In this document: piece after piece, positions 1 to 8,235 of the stretch | Numbering within the stretch: position 1 is the stretch's first letter | How the letters are laid out: each line of letters begins with the position of its first letter | From: Candidatus Acinetobacter avistercoris | Lineage (GTDB): Bacteria > Pseudomonadota > Gammaproteobacteria > Pseudomonadales > Moraxellaceae | Length of the DNA stretch: 64,000 bases | Reading direction: 5' to 3' | Assembly: GCA_018883945.1 (NCBI GenBank) | Contig: JAHLFF010000157.1 | Span: 1-64,000, forward strand | Notes under the pieces: model-generated | Told to the model about the DNA's origin: nothing | What the model saw: only the letters and a program-made list of their open reading frames with translations | Database searches by the model: none | Made by a program: the position numbers and the translations under genes

Positions 1-763
1 ATCTTAACTCGCCTGGACGAGGAAAAAGTAAAATTAATAATTCCAAACCGATGCCGATCGCACGTTTTTTATTGCCACGAATTCGTTGCAATAAAATCGG
101 CATGTCACCCATCGAAATAAAATTCATATTGCCCGATTCATGTCGATCTAAATACTTCATGATCCCTTCGAGCGGATTGAAATTCATTTTTCCTTGAAAC
201 TTCGCCCAGTCATAACAACCACGCGCGTAGGATACCAACTTTACAGTTTGTGTATGAATACCTAAGTTACGTTGTAACCCTTGAAAGAAATCAAACCATT
301 CTTTTACACCAATATCGGTATAACTGCGCTGACCAAACTTAGGAATAAGATGTTTATAAATGGACTTCTCGGCTTTACTGTATGTCGCTTCGCCCCATTG
401 CATTGACTTGGTATCCAACCAATCACGCATGAGATTCTGAAAGTAGAAACTTTCTAGTTCTGTTTTCTCATTCAGCAATATTTTCTTTGGTTTTAATTCT
501 TCGCCTTTTGACAAGGCTAATTGATGTTCTTGTGCTTTTCGACGAGCGAGTCTTGCACTTACATTAGGGTATGAGCCAATGCCGATCCATGCCCATTTCC
601 CTTCAGAATTTTTATACCGAAACTGCCAAGACTTCGTACCAAGTTTCTTCACCACAAAATATAAACCAGCGCCGTCGAGTTCACGGTAGTCTTTGTCCTC
701 AGGTACTAAAGTGGCGAGAACTTTTTCACTAAGAGGTCGTTTTTTTATGTCTTTCCGAAACAT
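1..763 (-). CDS. Tyrosine-type (P4-like) integrase, 3' end beyond the window
   Basis: Site-specific recombinase that would integrate and excise a genomic island or prophage. The 254 visible residues contain an N-terminal DUF4102-type arm-binding domain (about residues 5-90, including GLYFVVKK, SWQFRYK and the GIGSYPNVS motif), then a SAM-like core-binding region (about 110-210), then the start of the catalytic domain, where FPRPGELR carries what should be the first catalytic Arg. The remaining catalytic residues (HxxR, Tyr) lie outside the window. The ATG at 763 is preceded by AAGGTGA at good spacing. The gene reads away from the tRNA-Val gene, whose 3' end is about 180 bp upstream, the usual arrangement for elements inserted in a tRNA 3' end. 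Inverted and direct copies of TTGTATCACG lie between the start codon and the tRNA. The family assignment is firm; which island it belongs to cannot be seen. Confidence 0.9.
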   Translation of the reverse strand, partial: MFRKDIKKRPLSEKVLATLVPEDKDYRELDGAGLYFVVKKLGTKSWQFRYKNSEGKWAWIGIGSYPNVSARLARRKAQEHQLALSKGEELKPKKILLNEKTELESFYFQNLMRDWLDTKSMQWGEATYSKAEKSIYKHLIPKFGQRSYTDIGVKEWFDFFQGLQRNLGIHTQTVKLVSYARGCYDWAKFQGKMNFNPLEGIMKYLDRHESGNMNFISMGDMPILLQRIRGNKKRAIGIGLELLILLFPRPGELR

Positions 764-773
764 GCGCTTCACC

Positions 774-821
774 TTGTATCACGAGTTCGATTATTAAACC
801 GTGATACAAGCTGTGATACAA
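774..821. promoter_or_regulatory. Repeated TTGTATCACG sites upstream of the integrase
   Basis: TTGTATCACG at 774-783 is mirrored exactly by CGTGATACAA at 800-809, and TGTGATACAA follows at 812-821. The left copy overlaps the region just upstream of the integrase ribosome binding site. Such clusters near an integrase are typically arm-type integrase sites or operators for an excisionase/AlpA-like regulator. The role here is inferred from position only. Confidence 0.55.
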
Positions 822-860
822 ACATGCGGCAGTTTTAGAGATACATACCAGAATTTTAAA

Positions 861-900
861 AATAAAAAAACCTCCTAAACCGATGAATTTAGGAGGTTTT
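861..900 (-). terminator. Intrinsic terminator downstream of tRNA-Val
   Basis: Perfect stem (AAAACCTCCTAAA against TTTAGGAGGTTTT) with an 8-nt loop. Read on the minus strand it ends in a T-rich tract, so it fits termination of the tRNA transcript; T-runs on both sides would let it work in both directions. Confidence 0.8.
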
Positions 901-943
901 CTGCTTTATACAACGATATGGAAAGCTGTATAAAAGCTAATCT

Positions 944-1020
944 TGGTAGGTATAAGCAGACTCGAACTGCTGACCTCTACGATGTCAACGTAGCGCTCTA
1001 ACCAACTGAGCTATACACCT
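944..1020 (-). tRNA. tRNA-Val (anticodon GAC)
   Basis: A full cloverleaf can be folded on the minus strand: acceptor arm AGGTGTA/TATACCT, D-loop AGTTGGTTA, anticodon stem CTACG/CGTAG with loop TTGACAT (anticodon GAC, valine), T-arm AGCAG-TTCGAGT-CTGCT, discriminator A and an encoded CCA. Length is 77 nt. The 3' end faces the integrase at 1-763, so this gene is the probable attachment site of the neighbouring element. Confidence 0.97.
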
Positions 1021-1032
1021 AGAATGCTTGGC

Positions 1033-1061
1033 ATATTATTCATTTTTGAAAGTTATGACAA
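1033..1061 (-). promoter_or_regulatory. Sigma-70 promoter of tRNA-Val
   Basis: On the minus strand TTGTCA (-35) and TAATAT (-10) are separated by exactly 17 bp, and the -10 lies 12 bp upstream of the mature tRNA 5' end. It overlaps the last codons of the transglutaminase gene. Confidence 0.7.
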
Positions 1062-3056
1062 GCCCTTTTCATGCTTTTTCAAAATGCACGTACAGTTTTT
1101 AAGCAAAATGTTAAATTTTTGAACATCCTGAGGTTTTTCCAAATTTTGCGCATACTTTATTTGTTCAAATAATTGTTTTGCTTGTATAAAAACAGCCTGA
1201 TCTTTTTGATCAACCTGCCCACTTAAACGTAACATCCATTGAGAAAATGTTTCTGCATACTGTTGCTTTAATTCATCTACCAAGCTTTTATTGAACTTTA
1301 AAATAGCGCGATCAAGAGATGAAATTTTCTGACGAGTCTTTAAATAAATCCATAAAAAATAGACTGCGACCAAGCCTAAAATACTACCAACTAAAATCAC
1401 TATCATGGCATAAGATGAATTTAAACCTAACTTTGCCAACCAACTTTGCTGTGAATCCGTATCGTATCCGACAATCTTATTTTGCCATTGATAGCTCGCA
1501 TAATCACTCCATACTCTTAACTGGGTTAACATGGCATAACGTTGCACATTCCACGTCGAATTCTCTCCCAAAATACGAGTATCTTGTGTCAGAGCATTTT
1601 GCATTCCGTCATCAATGCGTTGTGGTGCAATTATGCTGGTCGGGTCTATACGCTGCCATTGTTGATTAATGAAGACTTCCGTCCAAGCATGCGCATCTAA
1701 TTGTCTGACTTCCCAGCTTTTAGTATCAGGCGCCAATTGCCCACCCTGATAACCCGTAACAACACGTGCAGGTATGCCTACATAACGCATCAGCATCACA
1801 AAGCTTGATGCATAATGTTCACAAAACCCTTGGCGGGAATTAAACAAGAAATCATCAATCCGATGCTGTCCGAGAACTCCAGGTGCTAATGTATAAATAA
1901 AATTATTTTGCTGATACCAATTCAATACTTTTTGAATGTATAACTGCGGTTGATGCTGGCTTTGATCCCAAAGTTGTTGCGCGAGCTGCTGTGCTTTCGG
2001 ATCGTAATTCCTTTGGACGCGTGTATTTAATCGTTGAATAAAATTAGACTGCTGTATAGATTGTGCTTTTCCACCCACCCAGCGTAAATGAATCGGCTGA
2101 CTACGTTGTCTTAAACGATCTGGTGCAATCCCTCCATCCTGACGAGTGTAAAAACGTGGTTCAAGAGGCAAGGATTTCTCCAATCCCATGATCCAAAGTA
2201 CAGATGGATCAGCTGCAAGATATTGATATTCCCAGCGCTCTGAGAAGGTATCTCGATCTTGCGCTTTAAAAAGCAAAGGCTGTTGATTTACAAAGTTACT
2301 GCTCCACGTTTGCCCATCATACTCATCCAATACCAGTGCGCGCCAATACAATTCTTTGCGTGACGGTAACTGAGTCATATCGCCTAGAATTCGGAATGCT
2401 AAAGCTGAAGATTGAGAGAGTTCAGCAATATCACCAGGAGACATCCTGTCACTAATGCCCGTTATTCCTTTATTTTCAGGGATTGGAATATGCCAGAGTG
2501 GTGGCAATCTTGGGAAAAATATGAATAAGACAATAAAAAATGGCAGTGCCAGTAGCACCAATTTTCCAACATGTTTGGCATCTTGTTTAAGTGCAGCGAT
2601 TTGTTGTTGATGATCTGCTTTAAACTCACTGCTTTGAATACGATATAAACCAATCAAACAGCTCAATAAACATAAGAAAACAGCTACGGCCATGACAAAG
2701 GATTGGCTCAATAAAAATGAACTAGCAGCAACAAATAATGCAAAATTAAATAAAATAATCAGATCACGTTTGCTTTTCGTCTCCAGCGCTTTAGCAAATA
2801 AAAAAGTTGAAAGCGTAGCAACACCAGCTTCAATACCCAAAAAACTTTGATAATGAAAATAAATACTCAACAGTGCCAAAGCAGTCAGCATGAATATGCC
2901 TGTTTTCGGCATCGTCTTTTGGCGTTTTAAACAGATCCAAACACTGCAAATAATCACGATAAAAATCAGGCTGAGGAGAATCGGCAGCAAGAGTATTTGT
3001 GCCAATAGAATCAAGCTTAAACTCAATACAATCGAAATACGCAGACTGCTATTCAT
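1053..3056 (-). CDS. TgpA-like membrane transglutaminase (DUF3488 / transglutaminase / DUF4129)
   Basis: Membrane-anchored transglutaminase-superfamily protein of 667 aa. The N-terminal third holds several hydrophobic helices (about residues 5-190, DUF3488 type). The periplasmic part has the catalytic core: Cys in GFCEHYASSF, His in DAHAWTE and Asp in RIDPT, so the Cys-His-Asp triad is intact. A further membrane helix (about 550-575) precedes a cytoplasmic tail of DUF4129 type. It is the last gene of a moxR - DUF58 - transglutaminase operon, starting 4 nt after the DUF58 stop. In Pseudomonas the counterpart TgpA is linked to viability and envelope function; the substrate here is unknown. Confidence 0.88.
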   Translation of the reverse strand: MNSSLRISIVLSLSLILLAQILLLPILLSLIFIVIICSVWICLKRQKTMPKTGIFMLTALALLSIYFHYQSFLGIEAGVATLSTFLFAKALETKSKRDLIILFNFALFVAASSFLLSQSFVMAVAVFLCLLSCLIGLYRIQSSEFKADHQQQIAALKQDAKHVGKLVLLALPFFIVLFIFFPRLPPLWHIPIPENKGITGISDRMSPGDIAELSQSSALAFRILGDMTQLPSRKELYWRALVLDEYDGQTWSSNFVNQQPLLFKAQDRDTFSERWEYQYLAADPSVLWIMGLEKSLPLEPRFYTRQDGGIAPDRLRQRSQPIHLRWVGGKAQSIQQSNFIQRLNTRVQRNYDPKAQQLAQQLWDQSQHQPQLYIQKVLNWYQQNNFIYTLAPGVLGQHRIDDFLFNSRQGFCEHYASSFVMLMRYVGIPARVVTGYQGGQLAPDTKSWEVRQLDAHAWTEVFINQQWQRIDPTSIIAPQRIDDGMQNALTQDTRILGENSTWNVQRYAMLTQLRVWSDYASYQWQNKIVGYDTDSQQSWLAKLGLNSSYAMIVILVGSILGLVAVYFLWIYLKTRQKISSLDRAILKFNKSLVDELKQQYAETFSQWMLRLSGQVDQKDQAVFIQAKQLFEQIKYAQNLEKPQDVQKFNILLKNCTCILKKHEKGLS

Positions 3057-3060
3057 TATA

Positions 3061-3966
3061 TTAGGCCTGAGCCAATAAGCGTTTAACTTGACTCAATTGT
3101 AAATTACCTCGGTCTTGTGCCAATTCAGCTTGTGGTAAATGCACACTGTAAGCACATTGTTGCTGCTCACATTGTTCGACCAAGCCCATCATCAGTTCTA
3201 ATTTCTCTTCATGCGATTGACTTGGCATATGGTCGTAGTGAATTTCTATATGCTGTTGCTCTTGAAATTGCTCAAAAACTTTGATGTATAAGCCCTGCCC
3301 ACGTGCTGCTTGCTTCCAAGACACCGCATGCAATGAATCACCCATTTGATAATTACGCAATTCACGAAACTCATCCATTTCTAACTTAAAACTTTGCTGG
3401 TGCTGTTTATTTTCAGCAGTATAAAATACAGATTTCGGAGCAATCCACGCTGTTTTATGATGATAGAAATAACTCCATGCACGAATTAATCCGAAAGGAT
3501 AAATCGAATAAATACGTATTACCGGATAATTTAATTGTCCACGCTGGACGGCTTCAATCGGAATGCTGAATTGTTTTTTATATTCAGTAAAATACAATTT
3601 ATAAATTTGTTGGTCCGCTTGAATATATAAATAACGAGGTTGAATGGCTGCCTGTTCAAAGTACAGATTAAATTGCAACTGTTCTCCAACCTGTCCTACT
3701 TCATCAGCATGTATCTCGATTTTTAAAGCATGTAATTGCTTAAAGGTCAGATAAAAACTCATGCACAATACGGCGCTGATTAAGAAACAGAAACCTAAAA
3801 TCAGATTGTTGGCATAATTAATCCCTGCCACAAAAGTGATTAAAATTAGGACCAAATACAAATAGCCGTGTTTATAGATAAAAATCAACACATCCTTTTG
3901 TGACAGTGTCTTTTCCCGATCAAACTTAAATCGTTGAGCGAGCCAGTCTTGCCAAGTTTTACCCAA
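3061..3966 (-). CDS. DUF58 domain-containing membrane protein
   Basis: 301 aa protein with two adjacent membrane helices near the N-terminus (about residues 30-75), then a beta-rich segment and the DUF58 core with the signature around ELRNYQMGDSLHAVSWKQAARG (about 205-225). DUF58 proteins are co-encoded with MoxR ATPases, whose chaperone-like activity is thought to act on neighbouring gene products. The start is TTG, chosen because AAAGGAG lies 7 nt upstream and no ATG with a better site exists before the first helix. It sits between moxR (12 nt away) and the tgpA-like gene, and all three are probably one transcript. Confidence 0.88.
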   Translation of the reverse strand: MGKTWQDWLAQRFKFDREKTLSQKDVLIFIYKHGYLYLVLILITFVAGINYANNLILGFCFLISAVLCMSFYLTFKQLHALKIEIHADEVGQVGEQLQFNLYFEQAAIQPRYLYIQADQQIYKLYFTEYKKQFSIPIEAVQRGQLNYPVIRIYSIYPFGLIRAWSYFYHHKTAWIAPKSVFYTAENKQHQQSFKLEMDEFRELRNYQMGDSLHAVSWKQAARGQGLYIKVFEQFQEQQHIEIHYDHMPSQSHEEKLELMMGLVEQCEQQQCAYSVHLPQAELAQDRGNLQLSQVKRLLAQA

Positions 3967-3978
3967 GAGATGACTCCT

Positions 3979-4941
3979 TTAACTGACTGCAACCTGCTGC
4001 ATGATCTTTAAGGTCTCAGCTTCACTAAGCGCTAATCGGTGCGAAGCAACTGCAACAAAAACGGCTTGGACATCATCAGCCGTTACAAATGGTCGCTGCT
4101 GGATCAAAGCATAGGCTTGTGCTGCACGTTTAAGTGCCAATAATCCACGTGTCGATAAACCATGACGGTTTTTACGGGTTTCCTCAGCAAGATTTAACAG
4201 ATAATCCTGCACAACATCACTCACATAAATTTGATTCACCAAAGCCTGTAATTGCAAAATATCAGACTCATTTAAAACATTTATCAATGTTGCGATTAAG
4301 GCAGAACGTGACTCTTGTTGCAGCAATAATTTTTCAGCATAGCGTGATGGATAACCTAAAGAAAGACGCATCAAAAAACGATCAAGCTGCGATTCGGGTA
4401 AGGCGTAAGTTCCACTTTGAAACATAGGGTTTTGCGTCGCAATCACCCAAAATGGTTGTGGCAGAGCATAACGAACGCCATCGACTGTGGCATAACCCTC
4501 TTCCATTGCCTCTAACAAAGCACTTTGCGTTTTCGGACTACAGCGATTAATTTCATCCGCCAATAATATCTGGGTAAAAATCGGACCTTGTTTAAACTCA
4601 AATTGATGTTCTTTTTGATTAAACATATTCACGCCAATCACATCACTGGCCAACATATCATTGGTAAATTGAATGCGTTGAAATTGAAGTCCTGCTAAAT
4701 GTGATAGCGCACTGGCCAGAGTAGTTTTTCCTAAACCAGGTAAATCCTCAAACAACACATGTCCACCAGCCAATAATGAACATAAGGCCAATTGCGTCTG
4801 TTGCTCTTTATCTAAAATAATCTGATTGACCTGCGTTAAAAACAGTAAAATTTTTCCTGAATACAGTGAAATTTGATCTGCTAAATCATTCTGTGGTTGT
4901 ATCTTCTGCTTATTGTGATCACGACTCATTCCCCAAATCAC
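3979..4941 (-). CDS. MoxR-family AAA+ ATPase
   Basis: AAA+ ATPase of 320 aa, probably a chaperone for the membrane proteins encoded downstream. Walker A is [11 protein letters not shown] (about residues 69-79), Walker B is LLADEINR, followed by a sensor-1 region with IATQNPM and an arginine-finger segment around SQLDRFLMR; the lid domain contains GLSTRGLLALKRAAQA. The start is taken as GTG at 4941, preceded by GGGGAGAG at about 5 nt; an ATG four codons later has its purine-rich stretch directly abutting and is less likely. First gene of the moxR-DUF58-transglutaminase operon. Confidence 0.92.
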   Translation of the reverse strand: MIWGMSRDHNKQKIQPQNDLADQISLYSGKILLFLTQVNQIILDKEQQTQLALCSLLAGGHVLFEDLPGLGKTTLASALSHLAGLQFQRIQFTNDMLASDVIGVNMFNQKEHQFEFKQGPIFTQILLADEINRCSPKTQSALLEAMEEGYATVDGVRYALPQPFWVIATQNPMFQSGTYALPESQLDRFLMRLSLGYPSRYAEKLLLQQESRSALIATLINVLNESDILQLQALVNQIYVSDVVQDYLLNLAEETRKNRHGLSTRGLLALKRAAQAYALIQQRPFVTADDVQAVFVAVASHRLALSEAETLKIMQQVAVS

Positions 4942-4955
4942 GTTCTCTCCCCAAT

Positions 4956-4990
4956 AAAAAACGGCGTATGATTAACATACACCGTTTTTA
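4956..4990. terminator. Terminator between ybdD and moxR
   Basis: Hairpin with arms AAAACGGCGTATG and CATACACCGTTTT (one internal mismatch, short AT loop), flanked by A- and T-runs. It ends the cstA-ybdD transcript before the moxR operon begins. Confidence 0.75.
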
Positions 4991-5029
4991 TGCTTTTCCA
5001 AAAAAATCAAAGTATTCTTTGCGAATCAA

Positions 5030-5332
5030 TTAACAAGGGCACTTTTTCATCCCACCACCTGCGGATGGATATCTTGCATCGACACAATAACGATGGAAGG
5101 TTTTTTCATCCATTGCAGTGAGTTCAGGATGGTTCTTTGCCATATGTTCAAGATAGGTTTGATAATCTGGAACACCCACCATCAAACGAAAACTTTGCTG
5201 CAAACGTTTCCAAATCACTTGAATGGTTTTCAGTCCTTGTAACATCAGGAACTTTTTGGGTTGCGCTAAAACTGTGAATTTAATGATTTTCCCAATCGCC
5301 AATTTTTGACGAATTTGATCTTTTAAACTCAT
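5030..5332 (-). CDS. YbdD/YjiX family small protein
   Basis: 100 aa cytoplasmic protein of the YbdD/YjiX (DUF466) family, always found with CstA/BtsT-type transporters and thought to be needed for their activity. The family core is visible in GVPDYQTYLEHMAKNHPE and the C-terminal DARYPSAGGGMKKCPC, which ends in the usual cysteine-containing tail. It is about 35 residues longer at the N-terminus than the enteric proteins. The start codon overlaps the stop of the transporter gene (ATGA), with AGGAG 7 nt upstream, so translation is probably coupled. Confidence 0.9.
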   Translation of the reverse strand: MSLKDQIRQKLAIGKIIKFTVLAQPKKFLMLQGLKTIQVIWKRLQQSFRLMVGVPDYQTYLEHMAKNHPELTAMDEKTFHRYCVDARYPSAGGGMKKCPC

Positions 5333-7422
5333 TTCAATTCTCCTGCAGGTACTTCATCCACATAAATGGCTTCAGATTCATTAACAGTAGGTGTTGGACT
5401 TGCCAATGCACGACGAATGACTTTAATGGCAGCAAATAACATCACAAATGCCACGATCATGAAGAATGCACAGAGTGCTGCGTTGATTTGATTTGAGATC
5501 ACAATAGTTTGCATCTCGGCAATCGATTTAGCAGGTTTTAAAATTTCACCACTTGCAATCGCATCAGAGAAACGATTCGCTTGTGCCAAGAAACCAATTT
5601 TAGGGTTTTCATGGAAGATTTTTTGCCAACCCGCTGTCATGGCAGTGATAAATAAGAAAATGGTCGGAACGATAGTGACCCAAACATATTTTTCTTTTTT
5701 CATCTTAAATAGGATGACGGTACCCAACATGAGCGCCATCGCCGCTAAGATTTGGTTACCAATACCAAATAGTGGCCATAGACTGTTAATCCCACCAAGT
5801 GGATCGACCACGCCCTGATAAACGAAGAAGCCCCAACCCGAAACAGCGACTGCTGTACCTATTAAGTTACCAATAAACGATTTTGAGTTTTTCACAGCAG
5901 GAATCACGATACCAACTGTATCTTGAACCATGAAGCGACACGCACGAGTACCCGCATCAACTGCCGTTAAAATAAACAGTGCTTCAAATAAAATCGCGAA
6001 GTGATACCAGAAAGACATCATTGAACGGTTATTGAAAATTTCCGTAATGATATGTGCCATACCGATCGCAAAGGTCGGCGCACCACCTGTACGCGATAAA
6101 ATCGTGCTTTCACCCACTTCTTGCGCAAGTAAGGTCAAAGCTTCAGGCGTCACCACAAAACCAAGGGTACGCACGGCCTCTGCTGCACTTTCTACCGTAG
6201 TACCAATCACAGCGGCGGGTGAGTTAATCGCAAAATAGACACCAGGGTCTAAAATGGTTGCACAAATCATTGCCATGATGGCAACAAATGATTCCATCAA
6301 CATACCGCCATAACCAATCACACGAATATCTTTTTCGTTATTGACCAATTTAGGCGTCGTACCTGATGCGACCAAGGCATGGAAACCAGAAATAGCACCA
6401 CAGGCGATCGTAATAAATAAGAATGGGAACATTGATCCGGAGAATACTGGACCAGTACCATCAATAAAATGTGTCACTGCTGGCATTTTCAATTCAGGCA
6501 TTGCGAATAAAATACCAATCGCTAAACCTGCAATTACACCAATTTTTAAGAATGTTGATAAATAATCACGCGGTGCCAATAACAACCAAACGGGCAATAC
6601 CGAAGCCACAAAACCATAACCAATTAATGCCCAAGTCAGTTGCGTACCAGATAAGGTGAATAACTGTCCCCAATACGGATGTTGTGCAATGTTTTCACCA
6701 TAGATGATCCCCATCATCATGAGCACAAAACCAATAATCGAGACTTCTGCGATTTTACCCGGACGGATATAGCGCATATATACGCCCATGAACAGCGCAA
6801 TTGGTATAGTCGCTGCGATACTAAACACACCCCACGGACTGTTGGCTAGTGCTTTAACCACCACAAGCGCCAATACAGCAAGGATAATGATCATTACCCC
6901 AAGTGCACCGAGCATGACAATAACACCAGCAAAAGAACCCAGTTCTTGTTTTGCCATTTCACCTAAAGAACGCCCATCACGACGCGTTGAAATAAACAAG
7001 ACCAAGAAATCTTGAACTGCACCTGCAAGTACCACCCCGACCAATAACCAAATGGTTCCCGGTAAATAACCCATCTGCGCTGCGAGGATTGGACCAACTA
7101 AAGGACCTGCACCTGCAATGGCTGCAAAGTGATGTCCAAAGAGAACACTTCTATTGGTGGGTACATAATCCAAACCATCTGCTAGACGATGTGCGGGTGT
7201 TAAGCGACGTGAATTTAGTTCAAAAACTTTTGTTGCGATGAATAAGCTATAAAATCTATATGCGATGCTGTAAACACAAATAGCAGCTAAAACCATCCAC
7301 ACTGCATTGACATGTTCACCGCGACTTAAGGCCAGAATCCCGAAAGATACTGCCCCCACAATAGCAACTATAATCCAAATCAATTTGGAAACCATGCTTG
7401 GCTTCTCTTGTATCTGTTCCAT
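5329..7422 (-). CDS. cstA: CstA-family carbon starvation / pyruvate transporter
   Basis: Polytopic inner-membrane protein of 697 aa (about 16-18 hydrophobic helices) of the CstA/BtsT family, which takes up pyruvate and in some species peptides. Family features include YFxxxI-like N-terminal helices, the GHHFAAIAGAGPLVGP segment near residues 95-110, the ISGFHALVASGTTPK loop and the DAGTRACRFMVQD loop. GAAGGATGAGAT precedes the ATG. It overlaps ybdD by 4 nt and the two form one transcription unit ending at the 4956-4990 hairpin. Which substrate it prefers (CstA or BtsT role) cannot be decided from sequence. Confidence 0.93.
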   Translation of the reverse strand: MEQIQEKPSMVSKLIWIIVAIVGAVSFGILALSRGEHVNAVWMVLAAICVYSIAYRFYSLFIATKVFELNSRRLTPAHRLADGLDYVPTNRSVLFGHHFAAIAGAGPLVGPILAAQMGYLPGTIWLLVGVVLAGAVQDFLVLFISTRRDGRSLGEMAKQELGSFAGVIVMLGALGVMIIILAVLALVVVKALANSPWGVFSIAATIPIALFMGVYMRYIRPGKIAEVSIIGFVLMMMGIIYGENIAQHPYWGQLFTLSGTQLTWALIGYGFVASVLPVWLLLAPRDYLSTFLKIGVIAGLAIGILFAMPELKMPAVTHFIDGTGPVFSGSMFPFLFITIACGAISGFHALVASGTTPKLVNNEKDIRVIGYGGMLMESFVAIMAMICATILDPGVYFAINSPAAVIGTTVESAAEAVRTLGFVVTPEALTLLAQEVGESTILSRTGGAPTFAIGMAHIITEIFNNRSMMSFWYHFAILFEALFILTAVDAGTRACRFMVQDTVGIVIPAVKNSKSFIGNLIGTAVAVSGWGFFVYQGVVDPLGGINSLWPLFGIGNQILAAMALMLGTVILFKMKKEKYVWVTIVPTIFLFITAMTAGWQKIFHENPKIGFLAQANRFSDAIASGEILKPAKSIAEMQTIVISNQINAALCAFFMIVAFVMLFAAIKVIRRALASPTPTVNESEAIYVDEVPAGELK

Positions 7423-7542
7423 ATCTCATCCTTCATTCTGAAATTGCGTTAAATCAGCTTGATTTTTATTGTTCGATACACTGCCGTTTTCCCTTACGAC
7501 TTTACTCCTCAACTGTTTTTATTCATCTAATACTTTGGCATA

Positions 7543-7571
7543 AAAAAAGGGATGATTTTCATCATCCCTTT
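7543..7571 (-). terminator. Terminator of efp
   Basis: Stem AAAGGGATGAT / ATCATCCCTTT with a short loop; on the minus strand it is followed by seven T residues, just after the efp stop. Confidence 0.85.
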
Positions 7572-7595
7572 CAATAATAGTCTATTTTCAAACCA

Positions 7596-8165
7596 TTATG
7601 CACGTTCTAAATAATCACCTGTACGTGTATCAACACGAACACTTTCTTCTTGCTGTACGAATAATGGAACGCGTACTACAGCACCGGTTTCCAATTTCGC
7701 TGGCTTACCGCCACCACCTGAAGTATCACCACGAACACCTGGATCAGTTTCCACAATTTTCAGGGTCACGAAATTAGGTGCGCTCACGTTTAATGGCACG
7801 CCATTAAATAACATGATCGTACATTTTTCATTTGAATCATCTTTCAACCATTTAGCAGCATCACCCATTGCAACTTTATCTGCTGCAATTTGTTCGAAGC
7901 TCACCGGATCCATAAAGTTCCAAAGTTCGCCGTCGTTATAAAGATATTCCATTTCAACTTCTAGAATATCTGCAGCTTCTAAAGTTTCGTTCGATTTAAA
8001 AGTTTTTTCTAAAACTTTACCGCTACGAAGGTTACGTAACTTAACACGGTTGAATGCTTGACCCTTACCAGGTTTTACATATTCATTTTCCATGATTGAA
8101 CATGGGTTACCGTCAAGCATCACTTTAAGGCCTTGCTTAAAGTCATTTGTAGAATAATTGGCCAT
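7596..8165 (-). CDS. efp: Translation elongation factor P
   Basis: 189 aa, the normal EF-P length. EF-P binds ribosomes stalled at polyproline stretches and promotes peptide bond formation. The tip of domain I reads [10 protein letters not shown], with Lys34 in the position that EpmA/EpmB modify in Escherichia coli. The conserved C-terminal segment [14 protein letters not shown] is present. The gene diverges from epmB, which encodes the beta-lysine-forming enzyme of that modification pathway; no epmA is seen in this window. A perfect 17-bp palindrome lies between the two start codons. Confidence 0.98.
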   Translation of the reverse strand: MANYSTNDFKQGLKVMLDGNPCSIMENEYVKPGKGQAFNRVKLRNLRSGKVLEKTFKSNETLEAADILEVEMEYLYNDGELWNFMDPVSFEQIAADKVAMGDAAKWLKDDSNEKCTIMLFNGVPLNVSAPNFVTLKIVETDPGVRGDTSGGGGKPAKLETGAVVRVPLFVQQEESVRVDTRTGDYLERA

Positions 8166-8202
8166 GTAAGGCTCGCTCCAAACTTACTAACTTAAATCTA
8201 TT

Positions 8203-8219
8203 AATGCTAGACTAGCATT
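8203..8219. promoter_or_regulatory. Perfect palindrome between efp and epmB
   Basis: AATGCTAG-A-CTAGCATT is a perfect 17-bp palindrome in the 70-bp gap between the divergent starts, 38 bp upstream of efp and 17 bp upstream of epmB. It could be an operator or overlap divergent -10 elements. Only the symmetry is seen; function is inferred. Confidence 0.5.
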
Positions 8220-8235
8220 ATTTTTTACATGCGGC

